Shown here piece by piece: positions 8,938-18,564 of a stretch of DNA of 64,000 bases; the stretch's first letter is position 1; each line of letters opens with the position of its first letter. The DNA is from Sphingobium sp. B2D3C (GTDB taxonomy: Bacteria; Pseudomonadota; Alphaproteobacteria; Sphingomonadales; Sphingomonadaceae). A program made the position numbers and the translations under genes. The DNA is taken from the NCBI RefSeq assembly GCF_025961835.1, contig NZ_JAOQOK010000001.1, forward strand, positions 930,001-994,000, read 5' to 3'. Below the pieces are notes generated by a model. It worked only from the letters and a program-made list of their open reading frames with translations, did no database searches and was not told the origin of the DNA.

Positions 8938-9246
8938 TCAGGCGGCGCGGCTGTCCAGTTTGCGGCTCAGCATGGCGGCCAGACTGCCGAACGTCTCGAA
9001 GCTGTCCATATCCACATCATCATCATCAATGACGATATCGAGCCGATCCTCAAGATCGGTCAGCAAGGTGGCGACAGCCATGGAATCCAGTTCCGGCAGC
9101 GACCCGAACAGACCCGTGTCGTCGTCGAACAGATCGGCACGCTGAGGGGCGAGCCCGAGCACATCCACCAGCGATGCGCGCAACGCATCGCTGGCCGCGC
9201 GGTTGGAGGCGCCATTGCCCTCTCGATCCTGGCTCGTCTGCATCAT
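8938..9246 (-). CDS. Acyl carrier protein-like protein, exosortase-A-associated type
   Basis: This 102-residue acidic protein has the acyl carrier protein fold. The phosphopantetheine attachment serine is S55 in PELDSMAV, followed by a helix rich in aspartate (IDDDDVDMD). It has an N-terminal extension of about 20 polar residues compared with AcpP. It is divergently transcribed from an AMP-forming acyl-CoA ligase and a PLP decarboxylase of the exosortase-A-associated families. In such clusters a dedicated carrier protein is usual, so the ligase may load this protein. The 140-base gap to the ligase should contain the divergent promoters. Confidence 0.75.
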   Translation of the reverse strand: MMQTSQDREGNGASNRAASDALRASLVDVLGLAPQRADLFDDDTGLFGSLPELDSMAVATLLTDLEDRLDIVIDDDDVDMDSFETFGSLAAMLSRKLDSRAA

Positions 9247-9386
9247 CGGGCCCCTAACGGGTCGATATCATTTTGGAAAGCATGGCGATGCGGGGCCGGG
9301 CCGATCTTGCCCGACTGTTGCGGCCGATCCACGTTCGCAACGCGCGCGCCTATTCATGCCTTGAAAGAACATGATATGGGCGGAGG

Positions 9387-10931
9387 ATGCTACCGCCCCT
9401 CGACCATCTGACACAGCAGGGCGAGCCGACCGCCATTGCTCTGGCGGGCAAGTTCGGCGCGATCGATTATGCGACGATGGAGCAGATGGTCGGACGGCTC
9501 GCGCACGTTCTCGCCGCGCGTCTCGAGGGGGCAGGCGCGTCCGGCGGCAGTCGGGTGGCGGCGTGGCTGCCCAAGGGCCTTCTCGCGGCGCTGCTGCCTC
9601 TGGCCGTGGTGCGGGCCGGGCATGTCTATGTGCCGATCAATCCGCTGCTCAAGCGGGCGCAGGTTGCCCATATCGTGCGGGATAGTGGCGCGGCGATGCT
9701 GATCTCGCAGCCCGCGCGGCTGGGGACGCTGGAGCCAGGCGATATGGCCGACACTGCGGCGCGCGTGGAAGAGGCCGCGCTGCTCGGTGTGATTGAAGAT
9801 GCGGACGCCGCGACGTTGCCGCCCGGCACGGGACGCCCCGGCGATCTGGCCGAGATTCTCTATACATCGGGATCGACCGGGAGGCCCAAGGGCGTGATGC
9901 TCAGCCACGCCAATCTGATGATCGGCGCGCGGTCGGTGGCCGGCTACCTCGGCCTCGACGCGACGGACCGTACTCTCGCGCTCCTGCCGCTCAGCTTCGA
10001 CTACGGGCAGAATCAGTTGCTCTCGACATGGTGGGCCGGCGGATGCGTGGTGCCGCTGGATTATCTGCTGCCGCGGGAGGTCGCGAAAGTCGCAGCCCGG
10101 CACGCGATCACGACGCTGGCCGGCGTCCCGCCGCTCTGGGTGCAATTGACCGAGATCGACTGGCCGCCAGAGGCGCGCGCTGCCTTGCGCCGCCTCACCA
10201 ACAGCGGCGGGGCGCTCACGCGTCCGTTGATCGCACGCTTGCGCGAGACATTCCCCGGTGTGGACGTGTTCGCCATGTACGGGCTGACCGAGGCGTTTCG
10301 CTCCACCTATCTCCCTCCCGACCTGCTGGATCGCCACCCGGACAGTATCGGCCAGGCGATACCGGACGCGGAAGTGCTCGTCGTGCGGGCTGATGGCACT
10401 TTGACGGACGATGATGAGCCAGGCGAACTGGTTCATAGCGGCCCGCTGGTGGCGCAAGGCTATTGGCAGGATGCAGCACGGACGTCGGAGCGATTCAGGC
10501 CGGCGCCGGCAGCTTCTACCTATGGTGGCATGGCGGTGTGGTCCGGCGACACCGTGGTGCGCGATGGCGAGGGCTTGCTGCGCTTCGTCGGCCGGGACGA
10601 CGCGATGATCAAGAGCGCCGGCAATCGCATCAGCCCCAGCGAGGTGGAGGAGGCGGCGGTGGCCGTCGCTGGCGTGGGCGAAGCCTGTGCGCTTGGTCGC
10701 GCGGATGAGCGCCTCGGCCAAGTCATCGTGCTGTTCGTGCGGGCGGAAGCGGCATTATGCGAGACCGATCGCGGCTCGCTCGGCGAGCGTCTATCCGCGC
10801 AGTTGCGGCAGACGCTGCCCAATTTCATGCAACCGGCGGAGATCAGGATTTTGGCGCAGATGCCGCGTAACCCCAATGGCAAGATCGATCGCGTGGCGCT
10901 CGCCGCGCTTGCCGGGGAGGGCGGCGCATGA
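9387..10931 (+). CDS. AMP-forming acyl-CoA ligase, exosortase-A-associated family
   Basis: This 514-residue ANL-superfamily adenylating enzyme activates a carboxylic acid with ATP. The phosphate-binding loop YTSGSTGRPKG is near residues 159-169, the MYGLTE adenine/acyl motif lies near 300, and the catalytic C-terminal lysine is K499 in NGKIDR. Its pairing with the downstream PLP decarboxylase (4-base ATGA overlap) and the divergent carrier protein matches the exosortase-A system gene set. The natural acyl substrate is unknown. The ATG at 9387 has GGAGG directly against it with no spacer, so the exact start is uncertain. Confidence 0.82.
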   Translation: MLPPLDHLTQQGEPTAIALAGKFGAIDYATMEQMVGRLAHVLAARLEGAGASGGSRVAAWLPKGLLAALLPLAVVRAGHVYVPINPLLKRAQVAHIVRDSGAAMLISQPARLGTLEPGDMADTAARVEEAALLGVIEDADAATLPPGTGRPGDLAEILYTSGSTGRPKGVMLSHANLMIGARSVAGYLGLDATDRTLALLPLSFDYGQNQLLSTWWAGGCVVPLDYLLPREVAKVAARHAITTLAGVPPLWVQLTEIDWPPEARAALRRLTNSGGALTRPLIARLRETFPGVDVFAMYGLTEAFRSTYLPPDLLDRHPDSIGQAIPDAEVLVVRADGTLTDDDEPGELVHSGPLVAQGYWQDAARTSERFRPAPAASTYGGMAVWSGDTVVRDGEGLLRFVGRDDAMIKSAGNRISPSEVEEAAVAVAGVGEACALGRADERLGQVIVLFVRAEAALCETDRGSLGERLSAQLRQTLPNFMQPAEIRILAQMPRNPNGKIDRVALAALAGEGGA

Positions 10932-12181
10932 CGCCCCTCAAGCCCAAGCCGATGGGGCCGATCCCGCCCGGTTATGAGAGCGAGGGCGGCATGCTGCTGG
11001 TCGGCGGACAGGGCGTGGCCGCGCTGATCGATCAGATCGGAGAAACGCCGGCCTTTCTCTATGACGCCGGCAAGCTCCGCCAGCGCGTAGCGGCCCTGCG
11101 GGCGGCCATGCCGGCTGGGGTCGATCTCCATTATGCGATGAAGGCCAATCCCTTCGCGCCGCTTCTCGCACTCATGGGGGAGCTGGTGGACGGGTTCGAC
11201 ATTGCCTCCGCCGGAGAACTGGAAATGGCGCGGGCAGCCGGGGTGGACGGTAGCCGGATCAGCTTTGCCGGACCGGGCAAGACCGACCGGGAACTGGACG
11301 ACGCCCTTGCGGCGGGCGTTACGATCAACCTGGAGTCGGAAGGCGAGGCCGAGCGCGCACTCGCGCTGGCTGCACGCGCCAATGTCCGGCCCCGGCTCGC
11401 GGTGCGCGTCAATCCCGATTTCGAGCTGAAAGGCTCGGGCATGCGGATGGGCGGCGGCGCGCGGCCCTTCGGCCTGGATGCCGATCGTGCGGCCGCAATG
11501 ACCCGCCACCTGATCGCCGCAGGAGCGGAATGGCGCGGCTGGCATGTCTTTGCCGGCTCGCAGTCGCTGGATGCGCAGGCCATCGTTGCGGCCCAGTCGG
11601 CCACCATGGAGCTTGTCGCGCGCCTTTCCGATGAGGTGGGGGCAAGCCCGCCGCTGGTCAATCTCGGCGGTGGCTTCGGGGTGCCTTACTTCCCCGGTGA
11701 CGTGCCACTCGACCTCTCCATCATCGGCGACGGGCTGAATCGTCTGCTGGCCGACCGCCCCGCGATGCTGCGCGAGAGCCGGTTCGCGCTTGAACTGGGG
11801 CGCTTTCTGGTGGCGGAAGCCGGCATTTACCTCAGCCGCGTGATCGACGTGAAGCAAAGCCGAGGAGAGACTTTCGCCGTGGTGGATGGCGGCCTACACC
11901 ATCAGCTCGCGGCCAGCGGCAATTTCGGCACCGTGGTCCGCCGCAATTACCCGATTGCCCTGGCCAACCGATTCGATGAGTCGCCAGTGAGTGAGCCAGT
12001 CCATGTGGTCGGTTGCCTTTGCACGCCGCTGGATCGGCTCGGCGATGCCGTGGTGCTCCCGCCTGTCGCGGTCGGCGATTTCGTCGCGCTGTTCATGGCC
12101 GGCGCCTATGGCGCGAGCGCCAGTCCGGCGGCCTTCCTGGGCCATGCCCCGGCCCGCGAGTTGCTGGTCGAAGAGGATTGA
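10928..12181 (+). CDS. PLP-dependent decarboxylase, exosortase-A-associated family
   Basis: This 417-residue fold-type III PLP enzyme resembles diaminopimelate and ornithine decarboxylases (LysA-like). The PLP-binding lysine is K72 in HYAMKANP, the NLGGGFG glycine loop lies near residue 245, and CLCTPLD near residue 360 corresponds to the active-site cysteine region. It overlaps the preceding ligase by ATGA, so translation is coupled. Proteins of this family occur with exosortase A and exopolysaccharide genes, and their true substrate is undetermined. It is unlikely to be the cell's LysA, given this context. Confidence 0.82.
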   Translation: MTPLKPKPMGPIPPGYESEGGMLLVGGQGVAALIDQIGETPAFLYDAGKLRQRVAALRAAMPAGVDLHYAMKANPFAPLLALMGELVDGFDIASAGELEMARAAGVDGSRISFAGPGKTDRELDDALAAGVTINLESEGEAERALALAARANVRPRLAVRVNPDFELKGSGMRMGGGARPFGLDADRAAAMTRHLIAAGAEWRGWHVFAGSQSLDAQAIVAAQSATMELVARLSDEVGASPPLVNLGGGFGVPYFPGDVPLDLSIIGDGLNRLLADRPAMLRESRFALELGRFLVAEAGIYLSRVIDVKQSRGETFAVVDGGLHHQLAASGNFGTVVRRNYPIALANRFDESPVSEPVHVVGCLCTPLDRLGDAVVLPPVAVGDFVALFMAGAYGASASPAAFLGHAPARELLVEED

Positions 12182-12187
12182 TGCCCG

Positions 12188-12643
12188 TCAGGCGGCTGAT
12201 GCCTGATCGGGCGCAATCCCGATCCCACTCAGGCCCTGCGACTCCAGATAGGCCGGATAAAGCATCTGCTCTTCCCTCTGGATGCGGTCGACCAAAGCCT
12301 CCAGCGCGGGCCGGAGGGCGGCGCGAAACGCCTCGGGTTCCTGGAAAATCCGACAGTCCGGCCAGGCCTTCATCAGATCGGCCCATAGATCCCCCAGATG
12401 GCCGGTCTCCGCATGATATTGCGAGGCGAGCGTGGCGATCCTGCCGTTGCCGCTGGCGCGCAGGGCTGGATAGACGTGCTTATCCTCCTTGGCCAGATGG
12501 CGGATCAAGATGCGGTTCAACTTGCTGCGCACCGCGATCAGTTCGCCCACCTCCGCGCCGGATCGCTGCGCCGCCGGGCTCGTGACTTGCTGGCACAGAT
12601 CGAGCAGCGCCATATGTTCAGCCTGAAGATACCCCAATTCCAT
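12188..12643 (-). CDS. Hemerythrin domain-containing protein
   Basis: This 151-residue helical protein has the HHE hemerythrin pattern of metal ligands. H10 is in the first helix, H49, E53 and H56 are in HLAKEDKHVYP, H77 and H82 are in the third helix, and REEQMLYP lies near residue 125. Such domains bind a di-iron centre and act in oxygen, nitric oxide or iron sensing or in iron-sulfur repair. No signal peptide is seen, so it should be cytosolic. It converges on the PLP decarboxylase with six bases between the stops. The exact role is unknown. Confidence 0.78.
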   Translation of the reverse strand: MELGYLQAEHMALLDLCQQVTSPAAQRSGAEVGELIAVRSKLNRILIRHLAKEDKHVYPALRASGNGRIATLASQYHAETGHLGDLWADLMKAWPDCRIFQEPEAFRAALRPALEALVDRIQREEQMLYPAYLESQGLSGIGIAPDQASAA

Positions 12644-12722
12644 GTCTTAGCCTGCCTCGCGACACCGCTCGCATGTCCATCTGAGCATCCAATCTGCGCC
12701 CGGGAGCTTTAACAATGTGTTG

Positions 12723-13472
12723 TCAGGCGGTTAGGGGATAGTCCGCCGAGATGAAATAAAGGCCGTCCGGCGGGGCGTTGTGCCCCAGCGCGGCGCGATT
12801 GCGCGCGTCCAGCGCCGCCTTGAGGTCGTCGGGTGACCATGTGCCCGTGCCGACCAAGGCAAGGCAGCCCACCATCGAGCGGACCTGATGATGAAGGAAG
12901 CTGCGGGCCTTGGCGTGAACGGTGATGCGCTCGCCGATGCGCACGACATCAAGGCGGGCGAGGGTGCGGTGGGGGCTGTCCGCCTGACATTGCGCGGAGC
13001 GGAAGGTAGTAAAATCATGTCGGCCGACCAGTGCCTGCGCGGCCTCGTGCATCCGCTCGGCGTCCAGCACCTGCGGCACACGCCAGACAAGGCCGCTCTC
13101 GAAGGTGAGCGGCGCGCGGCGGTTAAGGATGCGATACTCATAGGCGCGCGCGACGCAGGAGAAGCGGGCGTGCCAATCCTCCGGCACGATTTCGCAGGTC
13201 AGAATGGCGATCGGCTCGGGCCGCAGATGGGCATTGAGCGCTTCCATCAGGCGAAAAGGCGTGATCGCCTTGTCCAGATCGACATGCGCTCGCATGCCGA
13301 GGGCATGAACACCCGCGTCGGTGCGCCCGGCGCAATGGACGATCGGCGCGCCGCCGGCGATGCGGCCCAACGCCTCCTCGATGCATTGCTGCACGCTCGG
13401 GCCATGGGCCTGGCGCTGCCAGCCCATATAGGGTCGCCCGTCATATTCGACCGTGAAAGCGAAGCGGGTCAT
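12723..13472 (-). CDS. truA: tRNA pseudouridine(38-40) synthase
   Basis: TruA converts uridines 38, 39 and 40 of the tRNA anticodon arm to pseudouridine. The 249-residue length is normal. The catalytic aspartate is D52 in [12 protein letters not shown] start at 13472 because the protein then begins [12 protein letters not shown] as in the family and because its ATG overlaps the fmt stop (ATGA), giving translational coupling. The frame stays open upstream inside fmt without a family-like sequence. Confidence 0.94.
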   Translation of the reverse strand: MTRFAFTVEYDGRPYMGWQRQAHGPSVQQCIEEALGRIAGGAPIVHCAGRTDAGVHALGMRAHVDLDKAITPFRLMEALNAHLRPEPIAILTCEIVPEDWHARFSCVARAYEYRILNRRAPLTFESGLVWRVPQVLDAERMHEAAQALVGRHDFTTFRSAQCQADSPHRTLARLDVVRIGERITVHAKARSFLHHQVRSMVGCLALVGTGTWSPDDLKAALDARNRAALGHNAPPDGLYFISADYPLTA

Positions 13473-14389
13473 TCCAAGAGGGTGCCAGCCGGAATGGCAG
13501 TGCCACGCAACAGATCGGCGGTGGCCATGGCGCCCTTGCCGGCGCGCTGGATGAGGGTGGGGCGCAGCGAGCCTTGTTCGCCGCATCCGATCAGCAGGCC
13601 CGCGTCGAGCACGGTTCCTGCGGGGCCGGGCCGAGCATCGACTGAGGCAGCCAGAACCTTGTAGCGCTCGCCCTTGTGCGCGAACCATGCGCCCGGGGCG
13701 GGGTTGAAGGCGCGAACCTGCCGTTCGGCCGCGACCGGCCCGGCGGTGAAATCGAGGTGGCTCTCCGCCTTGTCGATCTTGGCCGCATAGGTCACCCCAT
13801 CCTCGGGTTGGACGATCGGCGGATAGGCTCCGATCTGATCGAGCACCTGGACCATCAACGCGGCCCCGACATGCGCCAGTTCATCGGTCAGCGCGCCAGC
13901 GGTCTTCTCGTCCACGGGCGTGCTGACCTTTGCCAGCATCGGCCCGGTATCGAGACCCTTGGCCATCGCCATGATGGTGACGCCGGTGCGCTCGTCGCCT
14001 GCGAGGATGGCACGCTGGATCGGTGCCGCGCCGCGCCAGCGCGGGAGCAAAGAGGCGTGGACGTTGAGGCTGCCGAGCCGTGGGGCGTGGAGGACCGGGA
14101 TCGGCAGGATCAGCCCGTAGGCGGCGACCACGGCGACGTCCGCCTCGAAAGCGTCGAAGACCTCCTGTTCCGCCGGGTCATTCAGGGAGAGGGGCGTTCG
14201 CACCGGCAGGCCCAGCGCCTCCGCTCTGGCTTGCACCGGGCTCGGGCGAGGCGCCTTGCCGCGACCTGCCGGCCGGGGTGGCTGCGTATACACCGCCACG
14301 ACGGAATGGCCGGCCGCGGTCAGCGCATCGAGCGTCGGCACCGCGAAATCCGGCGTTCCCATGAAGACGATCCGCAAAGGCTCTTTCAT
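13469..14389 (-). CDS. fmt: Methionyl-tRNA formyltransferase
   Basis: Fmt formylates initiator Met-tRNA using 10-formyltetrahydrofolate. The protein has 306 residues. The N-terminal formyltransferase domain begins [18 protein letters not shown], and the catalytic residues N109, H111 ([14 protein letters not shown]) and D147 are present. The C-terminal domain (about 205-306) is the tRNA-binding OB-like domain. I chose the start at 14389 because GAGGG precedes it by four bases, and the family begins here. It forms an operon with truA, while def, the usual partner, lies 750 bases away on the other strand beyond recR. Confidence 0.95.
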   Translation of the reverse strand: MKEPLRIVFMGTPDFAVPTLDALTAAGHSVVAVYTQPPRPAGRGKAPRPSPVQARAEALGLPVRTPLSLNDPAEQEVFDAFEADVAVVAAYGLILPIPVLHAPRLGSLNVHASLLPRWRGAAPIQRAILAGDERTGVTIMAMAKGLDTGPMLAKVSTPVDEKTAGALTDELAHVGAALMVQVLDQIGAYPPIVQPEDGVTYAAKIDKAESHLDFTAGPVAAERQVRAFNPAPGAWFAHKGERYKVLAASVDARPGPAGTVLDAGLLIGCGEQGSLRPTLIQRAGKGAMATADLLRGTAIPAGTLLE

Positions 14390-14442
14390 GTGGCCCTCTG
14401 AAACGCTTGTATCATCGCAGCGCAAGCCCTTATTTGGCAGTC

Positions 14443-15039
14443 ATGTCCTCGCCAGAGATCGACGCGCTCACGCGGGCGCTTGCCCGGCTGCCCGGCCTTG
14501 GCCCCCGTTCGGCGCGGCGGGCGGTGCTGCACCTGCTGCAGCGGCGCGACGCGGCGATGGTCCCGCTGCTGCGGGCGCTGGAAAGCGTGAGTGAGCGGAT
14601 GGTGCATTGTTCGGTCTGCGGCAATGTCGATACCATCGATCCCTGCGCCATCTGCGCCGATCCTCGCCGCGATGCCCGCGCTTTGTGCGTGGTGGAGGAT
14701 GTGGCGGATCTCTGGGCGCTGGAAAAGTCGCGCCTGTTCCCGGGACGGTTCCATGTGCTGGGCGGGCGGCTCTCCGCGCTGGATGGCGTGCGGCCCGAAG
14801 ACCTGTCGATCGCCAGCCTTGTCCAACGCGTCGCCGATGGCGGCATTGATGAAGTCGTGCTGGCGATGAACGCCACGCTGGAGGGGCAGACGACCGCCCA
14901 TTACATCGCCGAGCGGCTGGAGGCCTACCCGGTGCGGCTGACGCAACTGGCCCATGGCGTGCCCGTCGGGGGCGAACTCGATTATCTTGATGAGGGCACG
15001 CTGGCGCAGGCGCTGCGGGCGCGGCGGCCGATTGGTTGA
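14443..15039 (+). CDS. recR: Recombination mediator protein RecR
   Basis: RecR works with RecF/RecO to load RecA at gaps. The 198-residue length is typical. It has an N-terminal helix-hairpin-helix ([14 protein letters not shown]), a C4 zinc site (C56, C59, C68, C71), a Toprim domain with VVED near residue 84, and the C-terminal Walker-B-like region. The ATG at 14443 gives the family N-terminus [20 protein letters not shown]; an upstream TTG at 14407 has no support. It is transcribed divergently from fmt, and in the same direction as def. A small inverted repeat (CGATCAG-C-CTGATCG, 15073-15087) lies between recR and def. Confidence 0.95.
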   Translation: MSSPEIDALTRALARLPGLGPRSARRAVLHLLQRRDAAMVPLLRALESVSERMVHCSVCGNVDTIDPCAICADPRRDARALCVVEDVADLWALEKSRLFPGRFHVLGGRLSALDGVRPEDLSIASLVQRVADGGIDEVVLAMNATLEGQTTAHYIAERLEAYPVRLTQLAHGVPVGGELDYLDEGTLAQALRARRPIG

Positions 15040-15142
15040 GGGGCGGATACGCGGGCAGATCCTGCCGCGTTCGATCAGCCTGATCGGAACAAAGCGTTAA
15101 CAACGGCTTGATCTCGCGCCTTGGCTTTCATATCTGGACAGC

Positions 15143-15673
15143 ATGGCCATTAGACCGATCCTTGAGACCCCGGACCCGATTCTGCGGACGATTTCGACGC
15201 CCGTCGAGGCGATCGACGATGATTTGCAGACGCTGATCGATGACATGTTCGACACCATGTACGATGCCCCGGGTATCGGGCTGGCGGCCATCCAGGTCGG
15301 CGTGCCCAAGCGGGTGCTGGTGATCGATCTGCAGGAGCCCGAGTCCGATGAGGAAGGCGCCCCGCCGGTCAAGAATCCGCTGGTATTCATCAATCCGCAG
15401 ATCCTTGATGGGTCCCCCGAAAGCTCGGTTTACAACGAGGGCTGCCTTTCTGTGCCGGACCAATATGCCGAGGTCGAGCGGCCAGCGCGCATTCGCGCAA
15501 GCTGGATGGATCGGCAGGGGCGGATTCATGAGGAAGAGCTGGAAGGGCTGCTCGCGACCTGCCTGCAGCACGAGATGGACCATCTCGAAGGCATTCTCTT
15601 CATCGATCATCTGTCTCGCCTGAAGCGCGACATGCTGCTCAAGAAGCTCGCCAAGACCCGCAAAGCCGCCTGA
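15143..15673 (+). CDS. def: Peptide deformylase
   Basis: Def removes the formyl group from nascent N-formylmethionine. The protein has 176 residues. All three family motifs are intact: GIGLAAIQ at 44-51, EGCLS at 99-103 with metal ligand C101, and HEMDH at 143-147 with ligands H143 and H147 and catalytic E144. The extended loop EPESDEEGAPP is typical of alphaproteobacterial type I enzymes. It is followed by a strong bidirectional terminator. Confidence 0.96.
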   Translation: MAIRPILETPDPILRTISTPVEAIDDDLQTLIDDMFDTMYDAPGIGLAAIQVGVPKRVLVIDLQEPESDEEGAPPVKNPLVFINPQILDGSPESSVYNEGCLSVPDQYAEVERPARIRASWMDRQGRIHEEELEGLLATCLQHEMDHLEGILFIDHLSRLKRDMLLKKLAKTRKAA

Positions 15674-15724
15674 GCTTCTGCGCCCCATTGCGGCGCGGCT
15701 TGGTTTTCGAATTTGATCGGCAAG

Positions 15725-15754
15725 AAAAAAGGGGCGCTTCGGGCGCCCCTTTTT
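15725..15754. terminator. Bidirectional intrinsic terminator between def and gltA
   Basis: A GC stem (15731-15737 with 15743-15749, loop TTCGG) is flanked by A6 on the left and T5 on the right, so it works in both directions for the convergent genes def and gltA. Confidence 0.9.
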
Positions 15755-15781
15755 CTAATCCATGAATAAGCCAGCTGAGGC

Positions 15782-17068
15782 TCAGCGCTTGTCCATCGGG
15801 ACATAATCGCGCTGCGTCGGGCCGGTGTAGAGCTGACGGGGACGGCCGATCTTCTGCTCTGGGTCCGAGATCATCTCGTTCCACTGCGCGACCCAGCCGA
15901 CGGTGCGGGCGAGGGCGAAGAGCACCGTGAACATGTCCGTCGGGAAGCCGATCGCCGACAGGATCACGCCCGAGTAGAAGTCCACATTCGGGTAGAGCTT
16001 CTTCTCGATAAAATATTCGTCGTGCAGCGCGATCTGCTCCAGCTCGCGGGCGACGTCGAAGATGGGGTCGCTGACGCCAAGCTTGTCCAGCACTTCCTTG
16101 GCGGTCGCCTGCATCACCTTCGCGCGCGGATCGTAGTTCTTGTAGACCCGGTGGCCAAAGCCCATCAGGCGGAACGGATCGTCCTTGTTCTTGGCACGGG
16201 CGATGTAGGACGGGATGCGATCCACGGTGCCGATCTCGCGGAGCATGTTGAGCGCCGCTTCATTGGCGCCGCCATGCGCCGGACCCCACAGGCAGGCAAT
16301 GCCCGCCGCAATGCACGCAAACGGATTGGCGCCCGAGGAACCGGCCAAGCGCACGGTCGAGGTCGAGGCATTCTGCTCATGATCGGCATGGAGGATGAAG
16401 ATCTTGTCCATCGCCGCCTCGACGACGGGATCGACCACATATTCCTCGGCGGGCACCGAGAAGGTCATGCGCAGGAAGTTGCCGGTGTAGCTCAGGTCAT
16501 TGCTCGGATAGACGAAGGGCTGACCGACCGAATATTTGTACGCCATCGCCGCGAGCGTCGGCATCTTGGCGATGAGACGGTGGCTCGCGATCATCCGCTG
16601 GTGCGGATCGGTGATGTCCGTGGAGTCGTGGTAGAAGGCGGACAGCGCGCCGACCACGCCGCACATGATCGCCATGGGGTGCGCATCGCGGCGGAAGCCG
16701 CGGAAGAAGGTGGAGAGCTGCTCGTGCACCATCGTGTGGCGCGTGATCGTCCGCTCGAACAGCTCGAACTCGTCCTTTGAGGGGAGCGAGCCGCGCAGCA
16801 GCAGATAGGCCACTTCCATGAAGCTCGACTGCTCGGCGAGTTGATCGATGGGATAGCCGCGGTGAAGGAGCACGCCCTCATCACCATCGATATAGGTCAG
16901 TGCCGAGTCGCAGCTCGCCGTCGAGGTGAAGCCGGGATCATATGTGAACATGCCCGTCTGGGCATAGAGCTTGCGAATGTCGATGACCTTGGGGCCGACG
17001 GAACCTTCCACGACCTTACATTCGAGATCCTTGCCCTCGACGGTCATTTTGACTGTGCTGTCGCTCAT
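15782..17068 (-). CDS. gltA: Citrate synthase
   Basis: GltA condenses oxaloacetate and acetyl-CoA to citrate at the entry of the TCA cycle. The 428-residue protein is of the hexameric, NADH-sensitive bacterial type (about 430 residues, with an N-terminal beta domain). The catalytic regions [26 protein letters not shown] and FDVARELE contain the expected histidines and aspartate. It follows gltX on the same strand with an 18-base gap, so the two probably share a transcript. Confidence 0.96.
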   Translation of the reverse strand: MSDSTVKMTVEGKDLECKVVEGSVGPKVIDIRKLYAQTGMFTYDPGFTSTASCDSALTYIDGDEGVLLHRGYPIDQLAEQSSFMEVAYLLLRGSLPSKDEFELFERTITRHTMVHEQLSTFFRGFRRDAHPMAIMCGVVGALSAFYHDSTDITDPHQRMIASHRLIAKMPTLAAMAYKYSVGQPFVYPSNDLSYTGNFLRMTFSVPAEEYVVDPVVEAAMDKIFILHADHEQNASTSTVRLAGSSGANPFACIAAGIACLWGPAHGGANEAALNMLREIGTVDRIPSYIARAKNKDDPFRLMGFGHRVYKNYDPRAKVMQATAKEVLDKLGVSDPIFDVARELEQIALHDEYFIEKKLYPNVDFYSGVILSAIGFPTDMFTVLFALARTVGWVAQWNEMISDPEQKIGRPRQLYTGPTQRDYVPMDKR

Positions 17069-17086
17069 TCCTTCACCCCTTATTGC

Positions 17087-18544
17087 TCAAATTTGCGGCC
17101 CGGACCCGGAAGCCTGGAGGAGTCCGGCCTGATCCTGCAGGCGGCCCAAGGTTTCGTCCCGACCAAGATGGAGTAGCACGTCGAAAATACCGGGCGACGT
17201 CGTCCGTCCCGTTAAAGCAACGCGCAGTGGCTGTGCAATCTTTCCAAGGCCAAGGCCTGCCTCTTCCGCGATCGCGCGGATGGCCGCCTCAAGCGACTCA
17301 AGTGACCAATCTGGCAGCGCCCGCAGCTGCTCGACCACCGTGCCGAGCAGAGCTCGGGCATTCTCGTCGAGCAGCTTGGCGGCAGCCTCCTCGACCGCGA
17401 GCGGCCGTTTGGCAAACAGGAACGCGGCGCCGTCGGTCAGCTCCAGCAGCGTCTTGGCGCGGGGCTTGAGCGCGGGCATGATCGCCGCAAGCTGGTGCAG
17501 CCGGGCCTGGGCCGCGGCATCGTCGTCCAGCGGATCCATCCGCTCGGCGACGAGCAGAGCGAGGCGACCGTCATCGGCCTCGCGGATGTAATGGCCATTC
17601 AGATTTTCGAGCTTCTTGAGGTCGAATCGCGACGGCGAGCGACCCACGCCCGGCAGATCGAACCATTCGACGGCCTGCTCGCGGCTGATGATCTCATCAT
17701 CGCCATGGCCCCAGCCGAGTCGCAGCAGATAGTTGTTCACCGCCTCGGGCAGCATGCCCAGCTCGTCACGATAGGCATCGACGCCCATGGCGCCATGCCG
17801 CTTGGATAACTTGGCGCCATCCTGCCCGTGAATCAGCGGGATGTGCGCATAGACCGGCTCGGGCCAGTCCATCGCGCGGATGATGCCGAGCTGGCGGAAG
17901 GCGTTGTTGAGATGGTCATCGCCACGGATCACATGAGTGACGCCCATGTCATGATCGTCCACGACGACGGCCAGCATATAGGTGGGCGTGCCGTCCGAGC
18001 GGAGCAGGATCATGTCGTCCAGCTCGGCATTCTGCACGACCACACGGCCCTGCACGGCATCTTCGATGACGGTTTCGCCCTCGCGGGCCGCCTTCAGGCG
18101 AATGACATAGGGGGCATCGCCGCCTTCGGCGGGATCGCGGTCGCGCCAGCGCCCGTCGTAGCGCATCGGCTGACGCGCGGCGCGTTGCTGCTCGCGCAGG
18201 GCTGCCAGCTCTTCGGGAGTCGCGAAGCATTTATAGGCATGGCCGGCGTCGAGCAGGGCGTTGGCGACCTCGGCATGGCGTGCCGCACGCGCGAACTGGA
18301 AGACCGGTTCGTCATCGCCTGCAAGACCCAGCCAGCTCAAGCCGTCGAAGATCGCCTCGATCGCGGATTCGGTTGAGCGGGCGCGGTCGGTATCCTCGAC
18401 GCGCAGTAGGAACTTGCCGCCGTGGTGACGGGCGAAAAGATAGTTGAACAGCGCCGTGCGTGCGCCGCCAATGTGGAGATATCCCGTAGGCGAGGGGGCA
18501 AAGCGGGTGACGACCGTGCCTGTTTGTTTCCGTCCTTCTGCCAC
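17087..18544 (-). CDS. gltX: Glutamyl-tRNA synthetase
   Basis: GltX charges tRNA-Glu with glutamate, and in many alphaproteobacteria also tRNA-Gln, which is then amidated by GatCAB. The protein has 485 residues. The class I HIGH-type signature is HIGG at 24-27, and the KMSKS-type signature is KLSKRHG near residue 248. The C-terminal third is the helical anticodon-binding domain. Its start lies only 20 bases from the divergent comEC start. A second gltX paralogue elsewhere in the genome is possible. Confidence 0.95.
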   Translation of the reverse strand: MAEGRKQTGTVVTRFAPSPTGYLHIGGARTALFNYLFARHHGGKFLLRVEDTDRARSTESAIEAIFDGLSWLGLAGDDEPVFQFARAARHAEVANALLDAGHAYKCFATPEELAALREQQRAARQPMRYDGRWRDRDPAEGGDAPYVIRLKAAREGETVIEDAVQGRVVVQNAELDDMILLRSDGTPTYMLAVVVDDHDMGVTHVIRGDDHLNNAFRQLGIIRAMDWPEPVYAHIPLIHGQDGAKLSKRHGAMGVDAYRDELGMLPEAVNNYLLRLGWGHGDDEIISREQAVEWFDLPGVGRSPSRFDLKKLENLNGHYIREADDGRLALLVAERMDPLDDDAAAQARLHQLAAIMPALKPRAKTLLELTDGAAFLFAKRPLAVEEAAAKLLDENARALLGTVVEQLRALPDWSLESLEAAIRAIAEEAGLGLGKIAQPLRVALTGRTTSPGIFDVLLHLGRDETLGRLQDQAGLLQASGSGPQI

Positions 18545-18564
18545 GCTATGCCTGCTTTTCCCTT

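Noticed and set aside
15073..15087. Inverted repeat CGATCAG-C-CTGATCG between recR and def
   Set aside because: It lacks a T run for a terminator and no regulator is known to me for this site, so its role is not supported.
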